Part shown: one piece after another, positions 1-13,000 of the stretch
How the letters are laid out: each line of letters begins with the position of its first letter
Position numbering within the stretch: position 1 is the stretch's first letter
Source: Pachyseris speciosa
Taxonomy: Eukaryota; Cnidaria; Anthozoa; Scleractinia; Pachyseridae
NCBI GenBank assembly: GCA_016490735.1
Contig: JAEMWC010000281.1
Span: forward strand, 307,501-371,500
DNA: 64,000 bases
Direction of reading: 5' to 3'
Translations under genes and position numbers: made by a program
The notes under the pieces: generated by a model
Database searches by the model: none
Told to the model about the DNA's origin: nothing
What the model saw: the letters and a program-made list of their open reading frames with translations, nothing else

Positions 1-1489
1 CATCGCAGCCATTGTCTTCCTTCGCACGGTAGAGACAAAGGAACGTGTTAAGATCTTGCTTGCAACTTTGCACAGTATAACACGGTGACCGTGTCAAATT
101 TATAACACGCTCTTTGAAGTTGAAGTTGCGTTCGATTTGTACAAGCAGTACGTCGTAAGCTGTAAGGCTTTCTATTTGCTCAACAATATGATTCTAGTTG
201 TCGATATCCAGTGCAACATCGGTCTATGATTCGCCGAACACAATGCAATGTCTCGACTTGTTGTTCATTCATTTAATCCGGCATTTGAGTTCTCCCTTTT
301 TTTTACAATTCCTCGATTTCTTAAAGTAGCTTAACAAACACGGACCGAAGCGAACTCGTATGTAAACTGCAAGCAGTGTCTCTTTTGCGCGAAAATCCGC
401 AGTCAAAAACAAGGGAAGGAAGGACTCAAAACACGTTGAGTGTCCATGAGCGTGCGAACGTAATATGCGAAGCCGCGAGCCGTAAGTCGCGCGGGCGTCG
501 GAAGACGAGCGAAAAAATCTTTAAACGCCCGCGGTACTCGCGGCTTCTCCACTCGCCCCTTGTATGTCACGCTCGCAGTCACGCTCACTTTCCTTACAGG
601 TTTTCGAGCAAAAGAAAGACTGATCGCCTAACTCATATGATGCAAAGCCAAGGACTTCACTTCCGTTAATAAGTGAGGGATTTTCCAGCCGAACGGACAA
701 TCAATTTCAGCTTTATTTAAACTGAGAATTTGCATACATGCGCGCGCTACTACATGTATACTATAAACACGCACACACACAGTTTTGTCGTACACTGAAG
801 AAGGGTTGTACACCCGAAACGGCTGTTATTAATGAGACTTTTGGTTTGATAATATTAATTATCATTCTGCCTGTAAACTGTGTTCTCACCGTGCTTCTTT
901 GTTTGCTAGAGTATCGGAGGCATTATTTAATTTATATCGTTAAATTTACTCGGGAAGGCTAGTAGTTTCCAATGGAAAATGAAGTTTATTTCTACTGTTG
1001 ATATTTTGACATTAACAGTGGTAAATAACTGTGCATGTAATCAAACACGACGCGAAGGCGATCGATAAAAACTGAAATTTGAACTTTGTTCTTTCTTTTA
1101 GTTCTTCTTCTGTAACTTAAAGCTAACAACGATATAAAGATTAACAGAACGCGAGCGATGGAGTGAGTGAAAGAGCGATTTCCAATCGGGTTCAAATCAT
1201 TTTCAATCTTTGCTTCCGTCGTCTACAAACGGTTTTACTACCAAGAGAGAACAAACCTTGTCACACTTTCCATTTCCAGGAACGCTTTTAAAACTGAAGC
1301 AATTTATCAATTAGATAAATACAACAAACCCTCGCTGAATACATATTTAGCCAAAACACCGACTTTATTTACTGTAGAGTTCCAGGAATTACTTGAAATA
1401 TTCTGAGAAACGTATCGCTTCAATTGACGGGCTTTTTTACCTTTACTGGCATCAATTCAAACTCTTCGCTTGCAAAAACGTGACTTAGG

Positions 1490-1710
1490 CCTGGTTTAAA
1501 CGTCGCATTTACATGCGCCGAATCAAATACTAATTTTAGTCGACTCGAATGAATACGTTCGGCTCATTCAATTTAAACGTCGCATTGTTTTGCCGAATAA
1601 AATTGCTGAGCGCGAGTGGCGTGTTTTAAATTCCCATTCGAACAAACATAAATTATTTAACATAATTTCAACTCGATTCGGCACATGTAAAATGCGACGT
1701 TTAAATCAAC
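1490..1710. repeat. Short MITE-like element with inverted ends
   Basis: TTTAAACGTCGCATTTACAT followed by GCGCCGAAT at 1495-1523 faces its near-complement, ATTCGGCACATGTAAAATGC then GACGTTTAAA, at 1675-1704. A second internal copy of TTTAAACGTCGCATT lies at 1572-1586. The element is about 220 bases, has no coding potential and is nested inside the larger transposon. Confidence 0.7.
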
Positions 1711-2200
1711 TGTCGAACTTTATTTAAGTTACATGTAAACTGCCTGACTGTTCTTGGTTTGAATTACTAACAAATGTGATTATTTTACAGGAAAAATCAG
1801 ATGAAACCTACATACATATCAAGAACGAAAACAAGAAAATGCATTTTCAAAATTGCGCCTTTTCAAGAAAAGGGATAGTTACACTGAGAAAAACACCCGA
1901 TGCAATCTAAAAAATATTGATTCTAATTTAAAATGCGCAAAAGACAGACTAATAGTGCCATCTCAGTGTTTTCCAAATAAACTAGTTTTCTTAAGTCTAT
2001 GAATAAGAGTCCTTCTCTTCCCTCTACACTTGGTGTTAATGCGCAGGGCTATCTGATTCCATTGCTCACTAAAACATGTCGAGTCAAACTTTCTTTGTAA
2101 AACGGACACAAGGAAGCCTAATTTTGCACTGTCCAACTGCTGGAAACCTTTAGTTCCTGACGTGTTGCATCTCGCCATCTCGTTGTCCGTGAAAAGAACA

Positions 2201-3217
2201 TCAACACAAGCAAGCAGTTTTTGTAGAATCCCTCTCCCCTGCAGCAAGCCTCAAATGGTTTTCTTGCTGCCTTACAACTTCTGCCTTTTGATTGTCCGGT
2301 AAATTAGCTGATTTTAGAATTTGGTTGTTGTTCTTCTGGCATGTCCAGCAGAGATCGGACGCTGGTCGCATTATGACAATGAAGGGGCAAAGTTGGGTCC
2401 ACAAATCACAGAACTTTGAGTATCCAACAGATTCGTGTCCGTCAGCAGCGCACGCACCTTGGTAGCTTTTCGAAAGACGAGATTTTGTCATGGAGCTCGG
2501 CAGCAGTTTCACATCAATTCTTTTGAAGCCAGGAACACGTCCTGGAAGTAAAAGGGCTTGGTCTTCGGCGACATTCATGATGAACTTTACTACCCGCTCA
2601 ATAGTGGCAGCACTGAAGGCGGAGCTTGGTAGACGTTTCTTGTTGCCGTGAGTACGAAGCGATAGTCCGTTAACCCGATAATGTTTAACGAGGCTGTAGA
2701 ATCTGGTCTTGTGGAGACGATGCATGAAAAGAAAGGTTTTCAGGCAGATTCGGTGGCTGTGGAAATAGAACGGCATCCTGGTTCGCTGCCTCGTTTTCTC
2801 TGCTCTCCCTGAGTAGCTGACCTCGTCACAGTTCATGGTACTTTGGATCATTCCTAAAATTACCAGATCTAGTTCAGTCGAGGAAAGTTCCCCACAGTTG
2901 TTTCGGCAATCGATGATGTCCTCAATTTGTATAGTGGAGCTGCATGGACTTCCTTTATATCCATGTGCACATCCACATGTTTTGGTCACAAATGCCTGCA
3001 CTCTCGATCGCTCAGATGTATCACACTCCGAAAAGTAAAAGTCAACATCGGAGTCAATTTCCTGATCAGTTTCATCGCCGCTGAAGTCAGAACTGTAGTT
3101 GTCCTCTTGATCATCTTGCTCGTCTACTGGTCTGGCGCTAAAATAATCTTCTGCCAGAGATTCTAAATCTCTTTCGCCGGTAAGAAAGTATGAGAAATCA
3201 TTACTTTGTGATTGCAT
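2201..3217 (-). pseudogene. Transposase-like ORF, C-terminally broken
   Basis: An open frame from ATG at 3217 (MQSQSNDFSYFLTGE) to 2201 gives about 338 residues. It has an acidic N-terminal part (DEQDDQEDNYSSDFSGDETD), a Cys/His-rich segment (KTCGCAHGYKGSPC, DCRNNCGEL) and a CWTC motif followed by a charged helix. I recognise the style from uncharacterised proteins that are repeated in coral genomes, but I cannot name the superfamily. The frame ends abruptly after ERDSTKTACLC. A different frame (1963-2247) continues with unrelated-looking sequence, and no catalytic acidic triad can be placed. It is therefore probably a deletion derivative and inactive. Confidence 0.55.
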
Positions 3218-4592
3218 TTTGAAACTTGATAATAGACGAGTACGAAGCGTTGTGTGTTCCTTCGCGCGTGTAAACGTTTTTGTGTTGTAAACCGCGTAAC
3301 TATGGAAACCAAAAGCGAGGGAATGGCACGCACAGGGTCCTGGGGCTTGTTTCTCGAAGCTCCCGGTGATTACCGGGCCCGTAAGCTGTTTTGTTGGGAG
3401 TTTCAAAAGTTTTGAAAATTATACAGTGAAGTTATCAGCTAAAGAAAGAAAATAGACTTCATTGGAGGTCAGATCACACCCTACTTTTCTTGAAACTTTG
3501 ATCTAAAAATACGATTTCGGGCCCGTTAAGAGTGACAAACGGCGACCACGTCGATCAGGAGACATGGAGGAAATCTGTTCCTAAAGGATGCACAAAGATA
3601 CGGTACCGCTTATTCACTGCGTGAGGTGATAGGGATGTATATTTTAAAAGGTAAGAAGTTTTAAAAAAATAATTCATGTGTTCACACTGGGATCAATTGG
3701 TCACTGGACCTTGTGAAACACGTCGTGCTCACTGAATTGCTTGAGAAAATCCTGAGGGAAAGAGCCGTGATTTGCCGTTAATGTTTCCCCTTTTTCTTAT
3801 TAAAACTTTCGAATAGGACAGTAGGTTTTCTTTATTTTCGTTTATATTCTGTACATAATATACTTTACAAACACCATTCTCACAAATAAGAAGCTGACAA
3901 ATACAAGTCACGAAGTATACGTAAGCTGGGTTGTACAAGATGAGCTAGCGTGTTAAGAATTATACCGTGTCAAGGAAACAAAGAAACTTTGCGTGTTAAA
4001 AAACAAAAAATCTAGCGTGTTATAAAAACAAAGCTCTACCGTGTTAACCAGATAAGAACAATGGCTACGAACACGCTATCCAGTATCAATTGTCTTTATA
4101 TGCATACCCGCACGGTAAGCGTGTCATGCCATTAGCGTGCGAGCGTGTTAGAACGTGCCGTGTGCGTGCGTTCACCTTATTCCCTGAAATCCCGTGGAGG
4201 GTCACATTTATTAACATCAAATACATTCATTTGAATGAATCATCATTCATTTTTGCTGTTTTCAAATTCATTTAGCATTTTTGCATATTCATAAACATAG
4301 ATTAACACTTCTAAGCAATCATTTACACTTTGGGGCATTCTAGTGCTAATACATGTATACAAACATTAACATTGTTTTTTAGTTCAGTAAGGGGAATACA
4401 ATTTCAGTAACATAAAAGGGTTTTTTTTTACACAAACTCAGGGTAGACTGGAACTTGAAATATGAATTTTTCCATTCAGATATGAATGTTTTAATTGTAC
4501 AGTACTGTGTGAAACTTGTTCTTACTGTTGAAACTTGAAAGCAGTGGTGGCATAACATTATAATAATTCTCGTTTACATCTTTTGAACACAG

Positions 4593-7058
4593 TTGACAAG
4601 CCTCTTAACGCCAGCATGCGCTCCTTGTGTTCAGGCTTCTCAGAGCTGTGTCATTTAAACCGAGCAACACTTGAGACATGGCTGAGGAGAATAATGTTGG
4701 GTGTAGAGGAAGATAAAGGAAACACTGGCAAAATGGCAGATAACAGGCTTCTGCTGCAGACATTTGCTACACACATTGTCAAGGAATCAAGGTGGTGTAA
4801 ACTGTGCTCTGGCATAATGAAATTATAGAGTGCACTGACTTTGCGATGGGTATTATAATTATTTAAGGCTGATTTACTGGGCGTAAGTGACTTACTTGTG
4901 TCTTGAAAAGTACTCAGGTCATCTGTCGATTTGACTTGAACATTGCCCTCCAAACCAGGCTCCTCCACTGTAGAGTGACTGTTGAGTGTGAATATACACC
5001 TTTTATTACAACATATGGAGGGAAGTGACAACTCTGGCTCAGCTCTACTTGTAATTAAGGATAAATTTGAGTTATGTCAAGCCTTCACAGTTCTGTTGAA
5101 TAGGATACTGTATATCATTGAACGACTACAGCTTTATCCAGTAGTACAATATTAATGTTGACTTTTGAGTGGAAAAACACCTTTTTTAGTAATCAGCATT
5201 AGAAACATAGAAAAAAGTAGCAACTCTGCCTCAACTCTAAATTTAATAAAGGATAAATTTGAGCTGAGTTAATCATTAAGAATTCAGTTTAGTAGGAATA
5301 TCAGAGAAGAACTGCTAATCTTATTCAGTAGTTAACTTCTGCTTTGTAGTCCTGTTTGTGAAGAAGTATCCCATTCCTTGTTGGAATGTCTTATTCCTCT
5401 TGGAAATGAGCTTCTACCAGATGATATCAGTGAGTGGACTAATATTGGATCCAAGTTTGGAGACCTGCTGAACACAGCTGCAGTTTTAGCCAGTGCAGGG
5501 GCTGGATCAGGGCACCTCACACTGTGCACTGCTGTTATTGGATGGCTGGAAAAATGGTATGTCCAAGGTAGCAACAACAACAACAACATTTAACAACTAC
5601 AACATTTATTCGTACTGTTACCGATGTACATAGTTTACAAAAAAAAAATGTTAGGGTATACATGTTAAATGGGGTTAAATTGCATTTAACCTAGTTAATG
5701 ACCAGGAGCAAGTTTGCTCAGTTGTTGGTGTGGCATGGAGTGGCGTTAGCATTTGCTGGTATATTGTGGGTTGCTGGTGGCTTTATAGCCTTCTGGCTTA
5801 TGTCTGGTGTCTTCAGGCAGTCCATTGGTCAGCGGTGGTTCTGTGGTATTTTATGCGTGGACCATTTTGCATGTGCTTGTGGTTTTACTCTGCTCGGCGT
5901 ACAAGGAGTTGTGGCTCGTGTGTTTTCGAGTTTTTTCCTCCTCTCTCCCCTCCCTATTAGTTTTATTTATTTATTGTTATTATTATTATATTATTATTAT
6001 TATTATTATATTATATTACTGGTTTTTAATTTATTTTATTTATTTATTTTGTTCTTCCACTGAACTCCTGGTTCAGTGTGATGGGTGTTGGTTTGTGGCT
6101 GGGGGTGGCGGGTGGAGCTCGTGGCTGGGTTGTGGGTAGGGCAGGCTTATGGGGTGTTCTACCGACCTGGTTTTGGGTCGGCAGTACCAGCCCCCAGGTC
6201 CCTGAGCACCCAACCTCCACTTGCAACGCAGGCGTTAATGTTAAATATTAGACATAAATACATGTATGTTAGTTAAAAATACATAACAGGCAGAAGAGGC
6301 ATAGTTAATAATGTACATGCTTGAACAGTCTTTTCGGAAAAAAAATTAACAGAACGAATACAATTTGCAAATAACATATATAATAAAACATATATAATAA
6401 AATAATGAATTAAATGAAGGCAATCAAAGCTACAATAAATTGTACTTCCCCTTTTTAGCATTGCCTCTGTAGCTAATTATTTACTTACATTGTAGTTTTT
6501 CAGTCCTTTAACAGTGCTAATTTCTGGATGTTAGTTGGTAACCAAATTGCATCAGGCTAAGCTCCTTGGCAAATTACCAGAACATACCATACACATGTAC
6601 AGACAGTGAAACCATGTACATGTATAACCAGTTATTGATAAATTATCCATTCTTGATACCTATTTCAACAAAATGCCTTGTTTTAACAAATTTATAAAGT
6701 GTCACTTTTTAATGTAATTATTTGCTTGGCTTAAACAGCCATTGAATACAGATTTCATGGAACATTTTGTGGAAGGCCATAAGCTTAGTAGAAATCTTTT
6801 CTTGAATTCAGTAAAACTCAGCTTCTCTTGGTGGAGGGTGGTAGTGACAAAGGAAAGGAGAGTGGCATAGTTGAAGCAGCTGGCCCTCTTTTGAGATACC
6901 TAGCTGAGCTGATGGCTGCATTGAAGTATTCTTCAGAGGAGTGTCCTCCGTCGCCGTCACTTTGCCCAGCTGATGGCGATTCCTTGATTCAGGACGTGGA
7001 TTCTGATTGGATGGATGACATGGGTGGAGATGAAGAGGATTCTGGTGGAGAAGAGTCA
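4593..7058 (+). CDS. UBR4: UBR4 exons 1-3 of window: helical region before UBR box
   Basis: Exons are 4593-4791, 5350-5556 and 6812-7058. The junctions are phase 2 then phase 2: ag|t gives Ser and tg|t gives Cys. The residues form amphipathic helices ([34 protein letters not shown]), as expected for the alpha-solenoid that precedes the UBR box. Exon 3 ends in an acidic stretch ([17 protein letters not shown]), which continues straight into the acidic start of the UBR-box exon, the same arrangement as in vertebrate UBR4. An alternative reading of 6739-6811 looks protein-like for a while, but its phase does not fit exon 2 and it runs into a stop. Introns: 4792-5349 has nothing clear, 5557-6811 holds a TE-like block, 7059-8574 holds the pyrimidine tract. 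Confidence 0.9.
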
Positions 7059-10000
7059 GTAAGTAATTTGCTTCAATTTTATGTGGAAACCTTACTTGTG
7101 AGGCATTTATTACAAAACTCGATTTGAATGTGTTGAAGTAGCAGTCAATGTCCTTTTCAAGTCGTAGAAATTTTCTTTCTTCTAGTTATCTCATCACACA
7201 CAAAAAATGTCATTTCACTTTGCTTTGAGAGCCAAAATAAAACTCAATGTCATATACATGTAACATGTAAACTGTTGGTAAAGGAGAAGAATTTTTAACA
7301 ACTTAAAATTCAAGTTACCAATTCAACTGGTGTCTCATAATCTTATATTTGCTTGTGATATGATCCTTTAATTTTGAGTAAAGTGGAAAATTCCTTGGTT
7401 CTCCATCCTTCTCCTCCTCCCTTTACCTTCCTCCCTCCCTCCCTGACCCTCCCTTCCACCCCCTGCCTTTCTCCCTTTCTCCCTCCCTCCCTCCTTCCTT
7501 CCTTCCTTCCTTCCTCCCTTTCTCCCTCCCTCCCTTCTTTCCTCCCTCCCTCCCTTCCTTCCTTCCTTCCTTCCTTCCTTCCTTCCTTCCTTCTTTCCTC
7601 CCTACCTCCCTCCCTCCATTCCTTCCTTCTTCCTTCCTTCCTTCCTCCTTCCCTCCCTCCCTACCTCCCTGATCCTACCTCCCTTTCTCCCTACCTCCCT
7701 TCCTTCCTTTCTCTCTCCCTCCCTTCCTTCCTTTCTCCCTCTTCCTTCCTTCCTCCCTGACCCTCCCTCCCTTTCTTCCTTCCTTTCTCCCTACCTCCCT
7801 TCCTTCCTCCCTTTCTTCCTTTCTCCCTCCCTCTTTTCCTCCCTTCCTTCCTTCCTCCTCCCTCCCTTCCTCCCTCCCTCCCTCCCTCCCTTCCTTCCTT
7901 CCTCCCTCCCTCCCTCCCTCCCTTCCTTCCTTCCTTCCTCCCTCCCTCCCTCCCTTCCTTCCTTTCTCCCTCCCTCCCTCCCTTCCTTTCTCCCTCTTCC
8001 TTCCTTCCTCCCTGACCCTCCCTCCCTTTCTCCCTTCCTTCCTCCCTTTCTTCCTTTCTCCCTCCCTCTTTTCCTCCCTTCCTTCCTTCCTCCCTCCCTT
8101 CCTCCCTCCCTTCCTTCCTCCCTCCCTCCCTTCCTTCCTTCCTTCCTCCCTCCCTCCCTCCCTTCCTCCCTTCCTTCCTTCCTTCCTTCCTCCCTCCCTT
8201 CCTTCCTTCCTCCCTCCCTCCCTCCCTTCCTTCCTTCCTTCCTTCCTTCTTTCCTCCCTACCTCCCTCCCTCCCTTCCTTCCTTCTTCCTTCCTTCCTCC
8301 TTCCCTCCCACCCTTCCTTCCTCCCTCCCTACCTCCCTGATCCTACCTCCCTTTCTCCCTACCTCCCTTCCTTCCTTTCTCCCTCCCTCCCTTCCTTCCT
8401 TTCTCCCTCTTCCTTCCTTCCTCCCTGACCCTCCCTCCCTTTCTCCCTACCTCCCTTCCTTCCTCCCTTTCTTCCTTTCTCCCTCCCTCTTTTCCTCCCT
8501 TCCTTCCTTCCTTCCTCCATCCCTTCCTTCCTTCCTTCCTTCCTTCTAATTATTTTGATTATTGTCTTTTCAAGGATGAGGATTCTCTCTGCAACAAGCT
8601 GTGCACATTCACTGTCACACAGAAGGAGTTTATGAATCAGCACTGGTACCACTGCCACACCTGTAAGATGAATGATGGAGTTGGTGTGTGCACAGTGTGT
8701 GCAAAGGTTTGCCATAAAGACCATGACATCACTTATGCCAAATATGGCTCATTCTTTTGTGACTGCGGAGCCAAAGAAGATGGCAGCTGTATTGTAAGTA
8801 TTATCCTGCTAACAAATGCTCACATTATGCCAAGTCCTTTTTATATACTTCTTTGCAGACATAAAATTATTGTATTTTGTATTTAGTAAGTCTGTGAAAG
8901 AACTTGCATCACTTTTGAGAAGAGTGGTTACATGTTTTCACTGTACAGCATGTAGTCCCTAGATCATTTACGTTGTTTCATAAATTGTGTGGTAATAATG
9001 GTGACATTTTATGTATTAGTTTTAGCAAACAGACTCTAGCTGCTTTAGACATTTCATTTGAATATTATACTGAGACACAATTTCGTCTCTCTGGTTATCT
9101 ATAAGATCCATCCTCTAACTGAATTAAGTAATTATAATTTTTATTCAGGCACTTGTCAAGCGCACACCAAGTAGTGGAGCAGACAGCCAGAGTACTGTTC
9201 CACCATCACCATTTGCAACAGGGGAAATGGATGACACTCAGGATGACACAGAAGGGTCCTCATCTGGTAAGGCCTCATCACTAGTTGCTGGAACCAGTTT
9301 CTCTGCTGTAGCAGCCACAGCTGGGTTGGGTGTGGTAAGTGGTGTTGGGAGCAGTGCAGGAGGAGTTCAGGACTCAGGAGCATTGACATCCAAGTCAGTG
9401 GAAGCTTTGTCCAAGCAGCTTGAGGTGTGTTACAATCCAACAGTGCCATATTGCTTTATTCTACAAATTGTGATCTCTATTATCAGTAATTATTAATTCT
9501 GTTAGTGGGTGTACCAATATGACTTGTCTGTACTTCTGTTACCATGTTGTCTAGGTTTAGTTATCTATTATTTCTTAATTGGGAGGGAACCTAAGTCCTA
9601 CAAGACCCATCGTTTTTATTAGGTTCCCTCACCATTTTTTTTTTCTTTTTGTCCTATTTGTTTTTTCTATGTTAACCATTGCAATTTCTGTGTATTAATT
9701 GTTGTAATTTATTAATCATTGTAAGTTCATTGAGTGTGGCAAATAAATAAATATAATAAAAAAAATGAAATAATTGCATCTGCTGGAAGGGCTCTCATTA
9801 ATTATTGTTGAGGCATTTGTTGCATTGAGCTCTAAACCTGAAACAAATGTTCTCCTTTTTGAGTGAAATGAACCCACAACAGCCAAGATCACCCCTAACA
9901 TCAAGTGTATTCAAGCACAACTGATGTTTTGGCTTATGCTGCTTAATGATTGCTTTGTCTGGAAGTAGCACAACTTCACAAGATAAATCATCTGAGAATA

Positions 10001-13000
10001 GAAATGAATGAGTTCTATGAAAATGTCTGATGTTGAAACTCCTTGACATTGATCACTGAACAAATGCTTTTGTTAATAAAACTGATAACTATTTGAGCCC
10101 GAAAGTAGCAATCATGATTTTACAGATTTGGAAAGTAGCAACCACTTTAAGATTAAAATAAATTCAACAGTGCTTTGTGGAAGTTCATAATTAGCTTCAC
10201 CACTCTGTTCAAATATTATTTCTTGCTTGAACTCAGTCTCTTCATGCATTACTGTATGTGATTCTGTGGAGGGAGAGTCATTTACCAAGAACAAGGTTGC
10301 CTAAAGAATGAGGCACTTGGAAATTAAATAACAGTAAAGTTAGTGTTAATCTATCAAGTGTTAGCCATTGAAACTCATAAGTTTGCAATTATTCAATCTT
10401 TCATAGGGACACAAACAGCAATTAATAAGCCAACTAGAGAATTCATCAGTGGTAAGCACAACTCTAGATCTTCTGCAGTGGGTCATGGGACCTGGTGCCA
10501 GTGGTCCAAGCAGTGTGGGGTTAGGTGTCTCCAAAGCCATTAAAAATGCTTTGATAGAGCTTCACACAACAGAGAAAACTGTGGAAAATACTGACCAGCT
10601 CATGGTAAGGTTTGCTTCATTGTTCAAATATTCCAGTGGCCAGAATTGTATGAATTTTGTGTCTGAGGACTTGCAGACTAACAGACTTACAGGCTTTCAA
10701 GAAGTGGTATTAAAGAGCACTGTATCTTTTCCTAATATCCCATATAGTTAAGTCACCTTGAGAAATGCAAGGAAACCAGTGCAAGAGTTTTCAGCTTTGT
10801 CAATGAACTCAGAAAGATTCTTAATAATTATGTTTTTTACCATCTGGACTGACCAATAAATTATGACACAGCCTGGAAGCTGTGTAGTGAAAGCCTTCTA
10901 CATTGAAGTAGTAATAGTACAGTAGTAGTAGTAGTCATTGTAGTCATCATAGTTGTTGTTGTAGTCATCATAGTCATAGTTGTCATTGTCATTGTCATTG
11001 TCATTGTCGTTGTCGTTGTCATTGTCATAGTCCTTGTCATTGTCATTGTCATTGTCATTGTCATTGTCATAGTCCTTGTCATTGTCGTTGTCATTGTCAT
11101 AGTCCTTGTCATTGTCATTTTCATTGTCATAGTCCTTGTCATTGTCATAGTCCTTGTCATAGTCCTTGTCATTGTCATCGTCCTTGTCATTGTCATCGTC
11201 ATAGTAGGAAGGTAGGTAGGTACATGTAGGTAGGTAGGAGTAGTAGTAGTAGTAGTTTGTATCTGCAAGCAAACAGGATATTCTGTAGTAGTTGACAGAA
11301 TGAAAGATGAGAAGATGGCCTCATCCTTTCCCAAATATATGTAGTTGTAGATTAAAGACAGAAAATCTGCTGTTACTATTAATTTTTTCATGTGATAAGT
11401 AAAACTTCAATATTCTTTTAGGTGGTTCCCTTTAAGCGAGTAATTTGGTTGCAGGTTCCAACGTTGGGATCTCAGGAAGGAGCTTTTGAGAATGTACGAA
11501 TGACATTCAGTGGAGAACAGGGACAAACTATCCGACAGCTGATTGGTGCTCATGTGCTACGCCGTGTTGCCATGTGTTGCTTAGCATCACCAAAGGGCCG
11601 CAGACAACATCTAGCTGTCAGTCATGAAAAGGGAAAGGTTTGTCAAAATAGCTGTTTCATCTCTTCAAACATTTTCAACTGAGAACAAATTCTTCATATC
11701 TCAAGTAATTGGTTGCTAGTAATCGAGCATTTCTGTATTATTCAAGTATATTGACATGAGTTCCATGGTCACTTCACAGATTACAGTACTTCAGCTATCA
11801 GCACTCTTAAAGCAGGCAGATTCCAGTAAAAGAAAGCTTACCTTGACACGGCTTGCCACAGCCCAGGTGCCATTTACAGTTCTATCCATCACAGGCAACT
11901 CTTGTAATGAGGACTTCTTGGCTGTGTGTGGTTTGAAAGACTGCCATGTGTTGACATTCAGCAGTTCAGGCTCTGTAGTGGACCATCTTGCCCTTCATCC
12001 TCAGCTAGAGACTGGTAATTTTATCATCAAGGCTCTTTGGCTCCCTGGATCACAAACACAGCTGGCACTTGTTACTGCTGACTTTGTCAAGGTATGAGTG
12101 TGCTAAGTACCTGTCATGCAGAGTATGTCTTTCTTCAGAGTCACCCCCTCCATAATGTTTTCCCAATTTGGGTTTGTTCACTGTAGTTGCCTTGCAAGCA
12201 GCACATAAGGGGTGAGGGGAGGGGGCAGGTACAGTGAAATTGTAACCTCCCCCCCCCCCCCCCCCCATTACAAATGGACATTAGTCAAGCAGGGAAGGAT
12301 TTTTATTTTTTGTTTTCTGTTTATGGAAAACTGAAAGAAATCAGTCACTGTTAACTCCCCTTTTGCCTAAACTGCACATGTCAAAGAATAAGTACTAACT
12401 TTTAACTTTGCAGATTTACAATTAGAGGAATTTAAGTGAAAAGTGTGTTTCTTACTTGATAATATTACATGATATGGAACAGTCTGCTGGTATATTTTAA
12501 GGGCAAAATTGTAGAAATGCTTCTCTTTGTTACTGATGCCTGCATTGGCAAGTGAGTACCCTATGCTGTTTTAATTTGAGGGATGCTTTTTTTACAGATA
12601 TATGACCTCTCTCAAGATGCATTGAGTCCTCTTTACTACTTCCTGCTTCCAAGTGGCAAGATCAGAGATGTCAGTTTCATCTTTGATGATGGCGATCACA
12701 GCTTGATTCTGATGTCCTCCGCAGGACAGCTGTATCTGCAGCCTATGGATGCCAACAGCAGCGCTATTAATGGTCCTTTTTACTTGACTAACACAGTCAC
12801 CATTGAACATTCTGACCTGCAAGACTCCAATGGACAAGTGGCTGGTGGAGGAGTATCAGTGTATTACTCGCACATCCTGCAGTTAATCTTCTTCAGCTAC
12901 AGTCAAGGTACTTTGATTGATAAATCATATTTAAATATTATTATTAGACCTGTCAGAATCTACATGACTGTGTACCCTATTGACAGACCTCTCCATAGTT

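Larger units (their letters stand above)
1..4180. mobile_element. Degenerate DNA transposon with long subterminal repeats (left end outside window)
   Basis: The first about 110 bases and the reverse complement of about 3950-4080 are similar inverted sequences. They share the core AGCCATTGT followed about 15 bases later by CACGGTAGAG. Both ends are packed with the short motif TAACACG or its complement CGTGTTA: near 43, 80, 86 and 107 on the left, and near 3950, 3964, 3993, 4017, 4039 and 4148 on the right. Arrays like this commonly serve as transposase-binding sites (inference). A transposase-like ORF lies between on the minus strand. The element sits in the intron that precedes the first visible UBR4 exon. 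The outer border on the left is not in the window. Confidence 0.6.

Noticed and set aside
1..4592. Further upstream UBR4 exons or a promoter within the left end
   Set aside because: No frame in this stretch has UBR4 character and flanking splice sites. It is filled by the transposon and its nested repeat.
6739..6862. A protein-like reading ([17 protein letters not shown]...) upstream of UBR4 exon 3
   Set aside because: The phase from exon 2 does not fit and the frame reaches a stop. The acceptor at 6810-6811 gives the right phase and the conserved continuation.
7374..7760. Open frame of Ser/Pro/Leu repeats, and the reverse Glu/Gly/Arg/Lys frame at 8359-8724
   Set aside because: Produced solely by the polypyrimidine tract. 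No splice fit and no non-repeat sequence.
10861..11391. Met-Thr and Asp-Asn repeat frames on the minus strand
   Set aside because: Six-base microsatellite read in different frames.
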